Notes: generated by a model not told the origin, from the letters alone. DNA of 64,000 bases from Thauera butanivorans NBRC 103042 (GCF_001591165.1 NZ_BCUG01000010.1:1-64000); one strand, 5' to 3'; positions 1 to 9,148 are shown, numbered from the stretch's first letter. Numbers and translations are program-made.

Positions 1-495
1 TCGACGCCGGCCACCGCATCGCGCAGGCTGGAACGCACCTTCGCGCAGCGGCAGTTCGGTGCCGTTGAGAAAGGCGCCGGCGCCGCGCGCGGCATAGAAG
101 GATTCGTCGGTGATCGGGTTATAGACCACGCCCAGCACCGGTTCGTGCTCGATCAGGTAGGCGATCGACACGGCGAACAGCGGAATGCCGTTGGCGAAGT
201 TGGTCGTGCCGTCGATCGGGTCGATGCACCACAGGCCGCGCCCGCCTTCGTTCCACAGGTGGGCCTGTTCGGTGGCGGTCATTTCCTCGCCGAGCACCTC
301 GCCGGCGAGGAACTTCGGCAAGGCTTCGCTGAAGCAGCGCTGCGAGGCCAGGTCGGCTTCGGTGAACAGCGAGCCGTCCGGCTTGCGGTTGCGCGCCGAC
401 TTCAGGTAGCGGGGCAGGATTTCGTCGCGCGCGATGTCGCGTACCAGCGATTCGAGGGCTCTGGCACGGGCGAGGCGTTGGGCTGCGGTGGGCAT
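1..495 (-). CDS. Inositol monophosphatase family protein (5' part; runs off left edge)
   Basis: A Mg-dependent phosphatase of the inositol monophosphatase/HisN-like group, probably cytosolic, acting on a small phosphorylated alcohol. The start ATG is at 495. FTEAD lies near residue 44, the metal-binding GEEM near 69-72, and the signature IDPIDGTTNF at 91-100 gives the metal-binding aspartates D92 and D95. NPITDESFYA follows near 127. The first 151 or so codons read well. At about positions 36-42 the family-like sequence (SSLRDAVAGVD) moves to another reading frame, so there is either a real frameshift or a one-base error close to the window edge. It is divergent from rsmE with 49 bp between the starts. 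The substrate cannot be decided from sequence. Confidence 0.8.
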   Translation of the reverse strand, partial: MPTAAQRLARARALESLVRDIARDEILPRYLKSARNRKPDGSLFTEADLASQRCFSEALPKFLAGEVLGEEMTATEQAHLWNEGGRGLWCIDPIDGTTNFANGIPLFAVSIAYLIEHEPVLGVVYNPITDESFYAARGAGAFLNGTELPLREGAFQPARCGGRRR

Positions 496-532
496 GCGGG
501 CTCCTGGCCGGTCGGCTGCTTGATGCGAGGCC

Positions 533-538
533 TATAAT
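533..538 (+). promoter_or_regulatory. Consensus -10 box (TATAAT) of rsmE
   Basis: A perfect TATAAT ends six bases before the rsmE ATG at 545. A start site 6-7 bases downstream would fall on the ATG itself, so the main transcript may be leaderless. No convincing TTGACA was found upstream. Confidence 0.55.
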
Positions 539-544
539 CTTACG

Positions 545-1267
545 ATGATTTCACGTTTCCATTTCCCGGGCCGCCTGCCCGATGGCGGCGAAGTCGCGCT
601 GCCCGACGATCTCGCCCATCACGCGCTGCGCGTGCTGCGCCTGCGCGACGGCGAGCCGCTGGTGCTGTTCGACGGCGAAGGCGGCGAAGTCGAGGCCCGC
701 CTGGCGGTGCGCGGCAAGGCCGGTTTTGCCGTGCTCGGCGAGCGGCGCCCGTTCGATCGCGAATCTCCCTTGCGTGCGGTGCTGGTGCAGGCGCTGGCGG
801 CAGGCGACAAGATGGACTGGGTGGTGCAGAAGGCGGTGGAACTGGGGGTGGCGGCGATCCAGCCGGTGCAGGCCGAGCGTTCGGTGCTGCGCCTGGCGGG
901 CGAGCGCGCGGACAAGCGGCGCGCACACTGGCAGCAGGTGGCGGTGTCCGCCTGCGAGCAGAGCGGGCGCAACCGCATTCCGGAAGTGGCGCCGATCCAG
1001 CCGCTGCTGCAATGGCTCGCTGCCGCGCGCGGGCAGGCTGCCTGGGTGCTGGCGCCGGGCGGCGGCGACGGCTTGCCGGCAGGCGAGCGGCCGGAGGGCG
1101 TCGTGCATGTGCTGGTCGGCCCCGAAGGCGGCTGGACCGAGGGCGAGCTTGCCGCCTGCGATGCGGCAGGCGTGCGGCGGATGACGCTGGGGCCGCGGGT
1201 GCTGCGGACCGAAACCGCGGGACTGGCGGCGCTGGCGGTACTGCAGGCGCGCTGGGGAGATTTCTGA
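545..1267 (+). CDS. rsmE: 16S rRNA (uracil(1498)-N(3))-methyltransferase RsmE
   Basis: A SPOUT-class methyltransferase that makes m3U1498 in 16S rRNA using SAM. The length of 240 residues is normal for RsmE. The N-terminal PUA-like domain begins ISRFHFPG. The C-terminal trefoil-knot domain carries the SAM-binding loop GPEGGW at about 192-197 and LGPRVLRTETA at about 215-225. QALAAGDKMDWVVQKAVELG in the middle is the usual RsmE linker motif. The ATG at 545 is the only sensible start and directly follows a TATAAT box, with no Shine-Dalgarno sequence between them. Confidence 0.95.
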   Translation: MISRFHFPGRLPDGGEVALPDDLAHHALRVLRLRDGEPLVLFDGEGGEVEARLAVRGKAGFAVLGERRPFDRESPLRAVLVQALAAGDKMDWVVQKAVELGVAAIQPVQAERSVLRLAGERADKRRAHWQQVAVSACEQSGRNRIPEVAPIQPLLQWLAAARGQAAWVLAPGGGDGLPAGERPEGVVHVLVGPEGGWTEGELAACDAAGVRRMTLGPRVLRTETAGLAALAVLQARWGDF

Positions 1268-1303
1268 CTGGACCATGCGGTGCTGCAAGGACGGGAGGAT
1301 GGG

Positions 1304-2788
1304 ATGTTCGAATCCGCGGAGCTCGGCCACAGGACCGACAAGGAAGAGTACGACGCCGCCGTGCCGCCGCTGCGCACGGCCTTGCTCGATGCACAGTACG
1401 AAATCCTCGAGCTGAAGCAGTTCGCCGTCGCCGTGCTGATCAACGGCATCGACGGTGCGGGCAAGGGCGAGACCATGAATCTGCTCGACGAGTGGATGGA
1501 TTCGCGCCACATCGAAGGCTGGGCCTTCGACCAGCCGACCACCGAGGAAAGCGAGCGTCCGTTCATGTGGCGCTTCTGGCGCGCGCTGCCGCCGCGCGGC
1601 AAGATCGGCGTGATGTTCAACAACTGGTATTCGCAGCCGATCCGCGACCGGGTCGAGCGCATCGGCAGCAAGGCCCGCTTCGAGCAGCGCCTCGGCGAGA
1701 TCCGCCGCTTCGAGGACATGCTGGTGCAGGAAGGCGTGCTGCTGGTCAAGTTCTGGTTCCACCTGTCGAAGAGCGGGCAGAAGAAGCGCCTGCGCGAACT
1801 GGAAAAGGATCCGCGCACGCGCTGGCGCGTCACCGAGCGCGACTGGCATTTCTACGAGCAGTACGCGCGCTACCGCGACGTCGCCGCACATGCGCTGCGC
1901 CAGACCAGTACCGGCAACGCACCGTGGATGATCGTCGATGGCAGCGATCCGTACTTCCGCGCGCTCTTCGTCGGCCGGACGCTGCTCGCGGCGCTGCAGA
2001 AGCGCCTCGAAGCCGCCCGTCGCAAGCACGCGCCGCGCCAATTGGCGCCGCCGCTGCCGCCGATCGCCCGGCGCAACCTGCTCGACAGCCTGGCGCTGCG
2101 CCATGAAATGGGCAAGAAGGAATACGAGGAGGCGCTCGAAAGCCTGCAGGGGCGGCTGGCGTTGCTGACGCGCGAGGCGGCGTTCCGCGGCAAGCATTCG
2201 CTGGCGCTCGTGTTCGAGGGCGTGGACGCTGCCGGCAAGGGCGGCGCCATCCGCCGTGTCACCGCGGCGCTGGACATCCGCCAGTACAGCGTGGTGCCGG
2301 TTTCGGCGCCGACCGAGGAGGAGCGCGCGCAGCCCTATCTGTGGCGCTTCTGGCGCCACCTGCCGGCGCGCGGCAAGACCGTCGTGTTCGATCGTTCGTG
2401 GTATGGCCGGGTGCTGGTCGAGCGGGTCGAGGGCTTCTGCTCGGAGGCCGACTGGATGCGGGCCTACGCCGAGATCAACGACTTCGAGGACCAACTCGCC
2501 GACGCCGGCATCATCGTGATCAAGTTCTGGCTGGCGATCGGCAAGGAAGAACAGCTGGCGCGTTTCGAAGCGCGCGAGGCCGAGCCGCACAAGCGCTTCA
2601 AGATCACCGCGGAAGACTGGCGCAATCGCGAGAAGTGGGACGACTATGTCCGTGCCGTGTGCGACATGGTCGATCGCACCAGTACCGAGCGCGCGCCCTG
2701 GACATTGGTCGAGGCAGAGAACAAATATTTTGCACGGATCAAGGTATTGCGCACGATTTGTGAACGCATCGAAGCGGCGTTGACCTGA
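1304..2788 (+). CDS. pap: Polyphosphate:AMP phosphotransferase (tandem PPK2 domains)
   Basis: A class II PPK2 enzyme that phosphorylates AMP to ADP with polyphosphate. The 494 residues hold two PPK2 domains in tandem. The N-terminal one has Walker A GIDGAGKG at 48-55, but the later catalytic segment reads FNNWYSQPI where active PPK2 domains have FDRSWYGR. The C-terminal one has GVDAAGKGG near 305 and an intact FDRSWYGRVLVERV near 362, so activity is expected there. An in-frame GTG lies at 1280, but the ATG at 1304 has GGGAGG at 1293-1298 at good spacing and is preferred. It follows rsmE by 36 bp. phoU in the same window gives a loose link to phosphate and polyphosphate control. Confidence 0.9.
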   Translation: MFESAELGHRTDKEEYDAAVPPLRTALLDAQYEILELKQFAVAVLINGIDGAGKGETMNLLDEWMDSRHIEGWAFDQPTTEESERPFMWRFWRALPPRGKIGVMFNNWYSQPIRDRVERIGSKARFEQRLGEIRRFEDMLVQEGVLLVKFWFHLSKSGQKKRLRELEKDPRTRWRVTERDWHFYEQYARYRDVAAHALRQTSTGNAPWMIVDGSDPYFRALFVGRTLLAALQKRLEAARRKHAPRQLAPPLPPIARRNLLDSLALRHEMGKKEYEEALESLQGRLALLTREAAFRGKHSLALVFEGVDAAGKGGAIRRVTAALDIRQYSVVPVSAPTEEERAQPYLWRFWRHLPARGKTVVFDRSWYGRVLVERVEGFCSEADWMRAYAEINDFEDQLADAGIIVIKFWLAIGKEEQLARFEAREAEPHKRFKITAEDWRNREKWDDYVRAVCDMVDRTSTERAPWTLVEAENKYFARIKVLRTICERIEAALT

Positions 2789-2825
2789 TTTGTGCGCGGC
2801 GATGTCGCCGCGCGCACGCATCCGC

Positions 2826-2831
2826 TAGAAT
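2826..2831 (+). promoter_or_regulatory. Probable -10 box (TAGAAT) of argA
   Basis: The sequence around TAGAAT (ATCCGCTAGAATCCCG) is nearly repeated upstream of yggX at 5647 and resembles the one before aroG at 47234. The argA start is 72 bases downstream. No good -35 box is visible. Confidence 0.4.
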
Positions 2832-2903
2832 CCCGCCATCCGAAATTCCGTCGGCCCGGGTGGCATCGGCTACCGCTGGTCCGGCTCCTGCCGCGGTGAC
2901 TGC

Positions 2904-4253
2904 GTGAACGCTGAATCGACCTCTGCCGTACCGGCGCCCGACGACCCCACTTCCCAGTTCGTCGCCTGGGTGCGTGGCGCCGCGCCTTACATTCACGCCT
3001 TTCGCGGCAAGACTTTCGTCGTCGGCTTCGGTGGCGAAGTGGCGGCGGGCGACCGCGCGCAGCGCCTGGCCTACGACTGCAACCTGCTCGCCGCGCTCGG
3101 CATCCGCCTGGTGCTGGTGCATGGGGCGCGGCCGCAGATCGATGTCGAGCTGGCGCGCCGTGGGCTGGCGCCGCGTTTCCACCATGGCCTGCGGGTGACC
3201 GATGCCGAGGCGCTGGAGTGCGTGAAGGCGGCAATGGCAGTGACCCGCTTCGAAGTCGAGGCGCTGCTGTCGCAGGGTTTGCCGAATACGCCGATGGCGG
3301 GCAGCTACATGCGCGTGACCGGCGGCAACTTCATCACCGCGCGTCCGGTCGGCGTCGTCGATGGCGTCGATTACCAATACACCGGCGCGGTGCGCAAGAT
3401 CGTCGCCGAGGAGATCAACGCCGACCTCGACCAGCACAACGTGGTCCTGATCACGCCGCTCGGCGTTTCGCCCGCGGGGGAAATCTTCAATCTGGCGATG
3501 GAAGAGGTCGCCGAGGCCGTGGCGGTGGCGGTGAAGGCGGAAAAGCTGATCTACCTGTGCGATGCGCCGGGACTGCTGGATGCCGACGGCGGCTTGATCG
3601 AATCGGTGACGGCGGACGAGGCGCAAGCCAGGCTCGCGAGTGGGGATGGCCTGACCGAAGATCTGGGACTCTTCCTGCCGTGTGCGATCCGCGCGGTACG
3701 CCGCGGCGTGGCGCGCTGCCACCTGATCGATCACGACAAGGACGGCGGGCTGCTGCTCGAGTTCTTCACCCACGCCGGCGTCGGCACCGTGGTGTCGCGC
3801 GACCCCTTGTTCCGCCTGCGCGAGGCGACGGTCGACGACGTCGCCGCGCTCGTCTCGCTGATCACGCCGATGGAGGCCGACGGCACGCTGGTGCGCCGCG
3901 GCCGCGAGCTGCTCGAACAGGAAATCGAACGCTTCACCGTGGTCGAGCACGATGGCGTGCTGGTCGGCTGTGCTGCGCTGTACCCGTTCTCGGAGGACAA
4001 CGCCGCCGAACTCGCCTGTCTCGCGGTGACGCCGGAATACCGTCGCGCCGGCCTGGGCGACCAGTTGCTGAAGCGCATCGAGCGCCGTGCCCGCGTGCAG
4101 CGGCTGGAGCGGCTGTTCGTGCTGACGACGCGCACCGCGCACTGGTTCCGTGAACGGGGTTTCAGCGAGATCGGCCCCGAAGCCCTGCCGCGCAAGAAGC
4201 GTGAGTTGTACAACCTGCAGCGGCGCTCGAAGGTATTCGTGAAGCTCTTATGA
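2904..4253 (+). CDS. argA: Amino-acid N-acetyltransferase (N-acetylglutamate synthase)
   Basis: Makes N-acetylglutamate from glutamate and acetyl-CoA, the first step of arginine synthesis in the cytosol. At 449 residues it has the classical ArgA layout: an amino-acid-kinase-like domain (about 20-280, with VLVHGARPQID and an arginine-sensing fold) followed by a GNAT domain (about 300-440, with LACLAVTPEYRRAGLGDQLL as the acetyl-CoA loop). The start is taken as GTG at 2904; no strong ribosome site precedes it, so a start a few codons further in is possible. The stop overlaps the next gene in an ATGA arrangement, so the two are probably translationally coupled. Confidence 0.92.
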   Translation: MNAESTSAVPAPDDPTSQFVAWVRGAAPYIHAFRGKTFVVGFGGEVAAGDRAQRLAYDCNLLAALGIRLVLVHGARPQIDVELARRGLAPRFHHGLRVTDAEALECVKAAMAVTRFEVEALLSQGLPNTPMAGSYMRVTGGNFITARPVGVVDGVDYQYTGAVRKIVAEEINADLDQHNVVLITPLGVSPAGEIFNLAMEEVAEAVAVAVKAEKLIYLCDAPGLLDADGGLIESVTADEAQARLASGDGLTEDLGLFLPCAIRAVRRGVARCHLIDHDKDGGLLLEFFTHAGVGTVVSRDPLFRLREATVDDVAALVSLITPMEADGTLVRRGRELLEQEIERFTVVEHDGVLVGCAALYPFSEDNAAELACLAVTPEYRRAGLGDQLLKRIERRARVQRLERLFVLTTRTAHWFRERGFSEIGPEALPRKKRELYNLQRRSKVFVKLL

Positions 4254-5695
4254 TCCTCTGGCCCAGACGTGCGATGCGGCGGCAGGCCGATGTCGAACTG
4301 GCGCTCCTGCGACAGGTGGCAGAGGGTGTCCACGGTATCGAAGCGGTGTTCGATCGCAATCTGCGTCTGTTGTGGATCAGCCCCTCGATCGAGCGCGTCA
4401 CCGGGCTGGAGCCGCGGGAGTGCATGGAGGCCGAGGACGCCCTCGACTTGCTGGTGCACGAATCGGACCGTGCCTATTGCCGCCGCATGATCACGCAGAT
4501 GGTGGTGGACGGCGTGGCGCAGGATTTCGAACTGCGGCTCAGGCGGCGGGATGGCGAGGCGGCCTGGGTCGCCTCCCACTGGCGGGCGGTGCCGGATGCC
4601 GCGCCGGGGCTGGCCGCCCTGCGCCTGTCGGCCGAGGACATCCAGTCGCGCAAGGAAACCGAATACAAGCTGCTCGAGACGGTCACCGAGCTTCGCCGCG
4701 CCCAGGCGCTGCGCGAGCACTACCTGCTGAGAAGCAACGACGAGCGCCAGCGCCTCGCCGCGCTGCTCAACCTGATCCGGCTGGGCATCCTGTTCATGGA
4801 CCAGGAACGGCGGGTGCTGTACTACAACCGGGCGATGCTCGAAATCTGGGGCTATCCGGAGGATACGCACCTGATCGGCATGCGCGAGAGCACACTGCAG
4901 AGCAAGGCGGCAACCCTGCTGGAAGATGCCCAGGCCTATTTCGCCCACGTCGCCGAAGTGCTGGACGCCAAGCAGCCGATGAGCGACGAGTACGAATTCC
5001 GTTTCGCCGATGGCCGCGTGATCACGGACCGCTCCGCGGTGGTGGCCGGGGCGGGCAAGGATCAGCGCATCGGCCGGGTCTGGATCTACGAGGACGTGAC
5101 CGAGGCCCGGCGCATTTCGGCACAGCTGATCTCGATGGCGGAGCGTGACCCGCTGACCAACATCTTCAACCGGCGCCGCTTCCACGAGGAACTGGAGCGC
5201 ATGCTGGCCGATGCGGCACGGCGCGGCACTTCGGTCGGCTTGCTCGGCATCGACCTCGACGGCTTCAAGCCGATCAACGACGCCTTCGGCCATCAGGCGG
5301 GCGACGAGGTGCTGGTGAAGCTCGTCGAGCGGGTCGGCGGCGTGGTGCGCCGTAATGAAATGTTCTTCCGGGTCGGCGGCGACGAGTTCTCCATCCTGGT
5401 CCCCGACACGAAGGCAGCGGCGCTGGCCGAACTGGCCAATCGCCTGTGCGAGTCGATCGGCAATCTGGTGTTCGAGTTCGATGGACGCAGGACGGGCGTC
5501 ACGGCAAGCATCGGCATCGCCCTGTTTCCCGAGCATGGCTGTGACGAGGAAAGCCTGATGGCGGCCGCCGACGAGGCGATGTACCGCTCGAAGGCGGAAG
5601 GACGCAATCGTTGGAGCCTGTCGGCGAGAGGCGGGGGTGAATCCGCTAGAATGCCGGCTTCGAGCTCCGATGAACCCGTTAGCAGAGAGGATTGA
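4250..5695 (+). CDS. PAS-PAS-GGDEF diguanylate cyclase
   Basis: A predicted cytosolic sensor that makes cyclic di-GMP from GTP. Over 481 residues there are two PAS-like modules (about 20-140 and 175-290; the second has [15 protein letters not shown]) and a GGDEF domain from about 305 to 460. The domain starts with the usual [14 protein letters not shown] and has the intact active-site motif VGGDEF. The inhibitory I-site position reads RRNE rather than RxxD, so product inhibition may be weak or absent. No transmembrane segment is seen. It overlaps argA by four bases, an unusual partner, and nothing in the sequence identifies the PAS ligand. Confidence 0.88.
   Translation: MILWPRRAMRRQADVELALLRQVAEGVHGIEAVFDRNLRLLWISPSIERVTGLEPRECMEAEDALDLLVHESDRAYCRRMITQMVVDGVAQDFELRLRRRDGEAAWVASHWRAVPDAAPGLAALRLSAEDIQSRKETEYKLLETVTELRRAQALREHYLLRSNDERQRLAALLNLIRLGILFMDQERRVLYYNRAMLEIWGYPEDTHLIGMRESTLQSKAATLLEDAQAYFAHVAEVLDAKQPMSDEYEFRFADGRVITDRSAVVAGAGKDQRIGRVWIYEDVTEARRISAQLISMAERDPLTNIFNRRRFHEELERMLADAARRGTSVGLLGIDLDGFKPINDAFGHQAGDEVLVKLVERVGGVVRRNEMFFRVGGDEFSILVPDTKAAALAELANRLCESIGNLVFEFDGRRTGVTASIGIALFPEHGCDEESLMAAADEAMYRSKAEGRNRWSLSARGGGESARMPASSSDEPVSRED
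5647..5652 (+). promoter_or_regulatory. Probable -10 box (TAGAAT) of yggX
   Basis: ATCCGCTAGAATGCCG lies inside the 3' end of the cyclase gene, 46 bases before the yggX ATG. Eleven of its first twelve bases match the box before argA, which suggests the same promoter type and independent expression of yggX. Confidence 0.4.
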
Positions 5696-5697
5696 AC

Positions 5698-5970
5698 ATG
5701 GCTCGCATGGTGAATTGCGTGAAACTCGGCCGTGAGGCGGAAGGGCTGGATTTCCCGCCGGTGCCGGGCGCGCTGGGCAAGCGCATCTTCGACAACGTGT
5801 CGAAGGAAGCGTGGCAGCAATGGGTCAAGTACCAGACCATGCTGATCAACGAGAACCGCCTGAACCTGATGGACGCCCGCGCGCGCAAATATCTGGCCGA
5901 ACAGATGGAGAAGCATTTCTTCGAGGGCGGCGCGGACCAGGTGAGCGGCTATGTGCCGCCCGCGCAGTGA
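5698..5970 (+). CDS. yggX: Fe(II)-trafficking protein YggX
   Basis: A small cytosolic protein linked to iron handling and protection of Fe-S clusters from oxidation. The 90 residues match the family length. The N-terminus [17 protein letters not shown] and the segment [20 protein letters not shown] are diagnostic. The conserved cysteine is near residue 7. The ATG at 5698 is preferred over an in-frame TTG six bases upstream because it gives the family N-terminus and has a GAGAGG purine run before it. It stands alone, with its own probable promoter and a strong terminator after it. Confidence 0.93.
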   Translation: MARMVNCVKLGREAEGLDFPPVPGALGKRIFDNVSKEAWQQWVKYQTMLINENRLNLMDARARKYLAEQMEKHFFEGGADQVSGYVPPAQ

Positions 5971-6149
5971 CGCAGCTTTCCTGTAGGTTTCTTTAGCCGC
6001 GAAAGCCGCCCCTTGGGCGGCAGCAAGGCCGTATTCGCGGCTCGGCGCCCCCCGGCCAAAGCAGCTCCCAGCGGTACGGTGGCCGATGGGTCGGGTCGCG
6101 TAGCCGGCGCGTAGCGAAACTCATCGAGTGCAGCGAAGCGGCACATACG

Positions 6150-6176
6150 AAAAAGGATGGCCTGGCCATCCTTTTT
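6150..6176. terminator. Bidirectional intrinsic terminator between yggX and phoU
   Basis: The A5-GGATGGCC stem pairs with GGCCATCC-T5 around a single central T, so each strand ends in a T run. It separates the convergent yggX and phoU genes. Confidence 0.8.
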
Positions 6177-6200
6177 CATGTGGAGCGGCCCTCCGGATGC

Positions 6201-6896
6201 TCAGTTGCCGCTGCGCTGGGCCTCTTCCGACTTGCTGTAGCGCACATCCTCGCCCTGGGCCAGGAAGACCACGTACTCGGCGATGTTCATCGCATGGTCG
6301 CCGATGCGCTCGATCGCCTTGGCGTTGAACAGCAGCTCGAGGCTGCTGGTGATCGTGCGCGGATCTTCCATCATGTAGGTGATCAACTGGCGCATGATCG
6401 CCTTGAAGCTGGCATCGACCTCGGCGTCCTCGCGCTCGATGCGCGGCGCGGCGGAGGCGTCGGCACGGGCAAAGGCGTCGAGCGCCGAATGCAGCATCGC
6501 CAGCGCGGCCCGGGCCGACGGCGACAGGTCGATGCGGGGGGCGAAGCTCAGTTCGGCCGAGTGCAGGCGCTTGGCCGACTTGGCGATCTTCTTGGCTTCG
6601 TCACCGATGCGCTCGAGATCGGCCACCGATCTGATCACCGTCATCACCAGGCGCATGTCCGCCGCGGTCGGCTGGCGCAGGGCGACGATGTGGTTGCAGG
6701 CGTCATCGAGCTGCTTCTGCATCAGGTTGATGCGCTGGTCGCCTTCGATGACCTGGTTGAGCAGGGAGAGGTTGCCGGTGCGCAGGCCTTCGAGCGCGTC
6801 AGCGGCCTGCGCTTCGACCAGTCCGCCCATGCGCAGCACGCCGCTGCGGATTTCTTCCAGTTCGGTGCTGAACTGCTTGTAGGTGTGTTCCGTCAT
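6201..6896 (-). CDS. phoU: Phosphate signalling complex protein PhoU
   Basis: A negative modulator of PhoR/PhoB signalling that works with the Pst phosphate transporter at the inner membrane. The 231 residues form the expected two repeats of a three-helix bundle. Each repeat carries the metal-binding helix motif: DLERIGDEAKKIAKSAK in the first and AIERIGDHAMNIAEYVVFL in the second. It stands apart from any pst genes in this window, so it is probably expressed alone. The upstream region 6897-6994 holds the promoter and shows nothing else clear. The family assignment is firm; the effect on polyphosphate in this organism is inference. Confidence 0.95.
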   Translation of the reverse strand: MTEHTYKQFSTELEEIRSGVLRMGGLVEAQAADALEGLRTGNLSLLNQVIEGDQRINLMQKQLDDACNHIVALRQPTAADMRLVMTVIRSVADLERIGDEAKKIAKSAKRLHSAELSFAPRIDLSPSARAALAMLHSALDAFARADASAAPRIEREDAEVDASFKAIMRQLITYMMEDPRTITSSLELLFNAKAIERIGDHAMNIAEYVVFLAQGEDVRYSKSEEAQRSGN

Positions 6897-6994
6897 CTTC
6901 GCCGTGATCCTGTCGATGGAAGCACGCAGGCTAGCACCCGCAGATTACGGTTTTGTTGCATGTCACACGGCGGCCGACGATCGGTTCCGGGCGC

Positions 6995-7657
6995 TCAGGC
7001 GCGCTGCAGGCGTTCCACGCCGGCGGCTCCGGCCAGCAGCAGCAGATCGGCGCCGCGGGCGGCGAACAGGCCGTTGGTGACCACGCCGACGATCTGGTTG
7101 ATGCCTTGTTCGGTGCCGGTGGGATCGTCGATCGCCAGGCCGTGCACGTCGAGGATCAGGTTGCCGTTGTCGGTGACGAAGCCTTCGCGCAGGCGCGGCT
7201 CTCCGCCCAGGCGGGCGAGTTCGCGGGCGACGTGGCTGCGCGCCATCGGGATCACTTCGACCGGCAGCGGGAAGCGGCCCAGCGTCTGCACGCGCTTGCT
7301 GGCGTCGCAGATGCAGATGAAGCGCCGGGCGACCGCGGCGACGATCTTCTCGCGCGTCAGCGCGCCGCCGCCGCCCTTGATCATGGCGAAGCTGCCGTCG
7401 ATCTCGTCGGCGCCGTCGACATAGACCGGAATGCTGTCGATGTCGTTGAGATCGAACACCGGAATGCCGTGCGCGGCGAGCCGCTTCGAGCTGGATTCGG
7501 AACTGGAGACCGCGCCGCGGATGCGCTCGCGCATGCCGGCGAGGCCGTCGATGAAGTGGTTCACCGTGGAGCCGGTGCCGACGCCGACGATGCTGCCGTC
7601 CTCGATGTAGTCGAGGGCGGCGAGCGCGGCGGCTTTCTTGAGTTCGTCCTGGGTCAT
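6995..7657 (-). CDS. rpiA: Ribose-5-phosphate isomerase A
   Basis: Interconverts ribose 5-phosphate and ribulose 5-phosphate in the pentose phosphate pathway. At 220 residues it is full length. The three substrate-binding motifs are present: [13 protein letters not shown] near 25-37, YVDGADEID near 80-88 and [11 protein letters not shown] near 94-104, with the catalytic Asp and Lys in the last two. It follows moeA on the same strand after 16 bases, so the two may be co-transcribed, though they share no pathway. Confidence 0.96.
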   Translation of the reverse strand: MTQDELKKAAALAALDYIEDGSIVGVGTGSTVNHFIDGLAGMRERIRGAVSSSESSSKRLAAHGIPVFDLNDIDSIPVYVDGADEIDGSFAMIKGGGGALTREKIVAAVARRFICICDASKRVQTLGRFPLPVEVIPMARSHVARELARLGGEPRLREGFVTDNGNLILDVHGLAIDDPTGTEQGINQIVGVVTNGLFAARGADLLLLAGAAGVERLQRA

Positions 7658-7673
7658 GATCGTTTCCCGGTCA

Positions 7674-8927
7674 TCAGACCAGGCCGTGGAAAGGTTGGAT
7701 GAAAACGGTGTCGCCGGCCTGCACCGAAGTGCAGTCTTCCGGCAGCACGATGAAGCAGTCGGCTTCGGACATCGAGTGCAGCATGCCCGAGCCCTGTGCG
7801 CCGGCCAGCGTGACGCCGAGCGCTGCGCCGTCCCGCAGCAGGCGCCCGCGCAGATATTCGACGCGGCCTGCCGGCTTGCGCAGGGCGAAGTCGGCGCGGG
7901 CGGCGAAGCGTGCGGCCGGAGGCAGCGGCGTCACGCCCATCAGGCTCAGCAGGGCATCCTGGACGAACTGGTAGAAGCTCACCATCGTCGCCACCGGGTT
8001 GCCGGGCAGGCCGAACAGCACGGCATCGCCGATGCGGCCGAAGGCCATCGGCCGCCCGGGCTTGATCGCCAGCTTCCAGAACGAAACCTCGCCCATGCGT
8101 GCCATCAGCTCGCGAATGAAGTCGGCGTCGCCGACCGAGACGCCGCCGCTGGTGATGACGACATCGGCTGTGCCGGCCGCTTCGGCGAAAGCGGCTTCGA
8201 GCGCGGCGGGCCGGTCGGGCACGATGCCCAGGTCGAGCAGCTCGCAGCCCAGCCGCGCCAGCGCGCCGGCCAGGGTGTGGCGGTTGCTGTCGTGGATCGC
8301 GCCGGGTTTCAGCGGCTGGCCGATCGGGGTCAGCTCGTCGCCGGTCGAGAAGAAAGCGACGCGCAGGCGGCGGCGCACCGCGACCTCGCCGATGCCGAGC
8401 GAGGCGATCAGCCCGAGTTCGGCAGGGCCGCAGCGTCTGCCGGCGGGCAGGGCGACGCTGCCGGCAGCGAGATCCTCCCCGGCGCGCCGCAGGTTGCGGC
8501 CTTTCTGCTGGCCGGCGGGGATGAAGATCCTGTCGTCCTCGCGGCGAACGATTTCCTGCATGACGACCGTGTCGGCGCCGTCCGGGATGACCGCGCCGGT
8601 CATGATCCGCACCGCCTCGCCCGGGCGGAGGCGTCCGGCGAAAGGATGGCCGGCCAGGGCACTGCCGACTACCGTCAGCCTGGTTTCGCTGCCGGCGCCG
8701 CTGTCCAGGTCTTCGGCGCGCACCGCATAGCCGTCCATCGCCGAGTTGTCGTGCATCGGCACGTCGAGCGGGGCGATCACGTCCTGCGCCAGCACGCGCC
8801 CGAGGGCGGCATGCAGCTCGACGCGTTCGCCGCCTGTGACCGGAGACAGGCTGTCGAGGATCAGCCGGCGCGCGTCGGCGGCCTTCAATACGTCCTGCGC
8901 CGTGCTGCTGGGGGGGGGATGAGTCAT
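7674..8927 (-). CDS. moeA: Molybdopterin molybdenumtransferase MoeA
   Basis: Inserts molybdate into adenylated molybdopterin, the last step of Moco synthesis. From the ATG at 8927 the protein has 417 residues, the normal MoeA length. It has the family motifs [17 protein letters not shown] near 60, [13 protein letters not shown] near 240 and [19 protein letters not shown] near 290. The frame is open for 62 codons upstream, but that extension is not MoeA-like. Codons 4-6 are three CCC, that is a run of nine C (G on the plus strand, 8910-8918); any slip there would disable the gene. MsrP in this window needs Moco, and moeB and mog homologues are also present. Confidence 0.93.
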   Translation of the reverse strand: MTHPPPSSTAQDVLKAADARRLILDSLSPVTGGERVELHAALGRVLAQDVIAPLDVPMHDNSAMDGYAVRAEDLDSGAGSETRLTVVGSALAGHPFAGRLRPGEAVRIMTGAVIPDGADTVVMQEIVRREDDRIFIPAGQQKGRNLRRAGEDLAAGSVALPAGRRCGPAELGLIASLGIGEVAVRRRLRVAFFSTGDELTPIGQPLKPGAIHDSNRHTLAGALARLGCELLDLGIVPDRPAALEAAFAEAAGTADVVITSGGVSVGDADFIRELMARMGEVSFWKLAIKPGRPMAFGRIGDAVLFGLPGNPVATMVSFYQFVQDALLSLMGVTPLPPAARFAARADFALRKPAGRVEYLRGRLLRDGAALGVTLAGAQGSGMLHSMSEADCFIVLPEDCTSVQAGDTVFIQPFHGLV

Positions 8928-9005
8928 CTGCTGCGAGCCAGGGGAAACTGGAAGTTGCCGGGGCAGACCGGCACGGCTGCCATTTTCACACAAGGGGAGG
9001 GCACA

Positions 9006-9069
9006 TGAAAAACGGCCTCCACGCTCCCCCGTTGCGTGAGGTCGCTGCCTCCCAAGGGGGCGTTTTTCA
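9006..9069. repeat. Long inverted-repeat element with 9-bp termini
   Basis: TGAAAAACG at 9006-9014 and CGTTTTTCA at 9061-9069 are perfect inverted copies. Between them lies a G/C-rich stretch with GCCTCC, CCCCC and GGGGG blocks that can pair further. It sits between the cytochrome c4 terminator and moeA. It resembles the short hairpin elements often found in betaproteobacterial intergenic regions. Confidence 0.5.
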
Positions 9070-9090
9070 TCTTGGGACGGCCCGGTGATG

Positions 9091-9117
9091 AAAAAAGGGG
9101 TGGATCGCTCCACCCCT
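9091..9117 (-). terminator. Intrinsic terminator of the cytochrome c4 gene
   Basis: Read on the minus strand, AGGGGTGGA pairs with TCCACCCCT around a four-base loop and is followed by six T. It lies 32 bases past the cytochrome c4 stop. Confidence 0.85.
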
Positions 9118-9148
9118 CGTCCCTGTCGGCATCGACAGCCGGCAGCGC

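Noticed and set aside
551-2821. Very long open frame on the minus strand across rsmE and the PPK2 gene
   Set aside because: It is the antisense shadow of two clear genes in GC-rich DNA. The translation has no family features.
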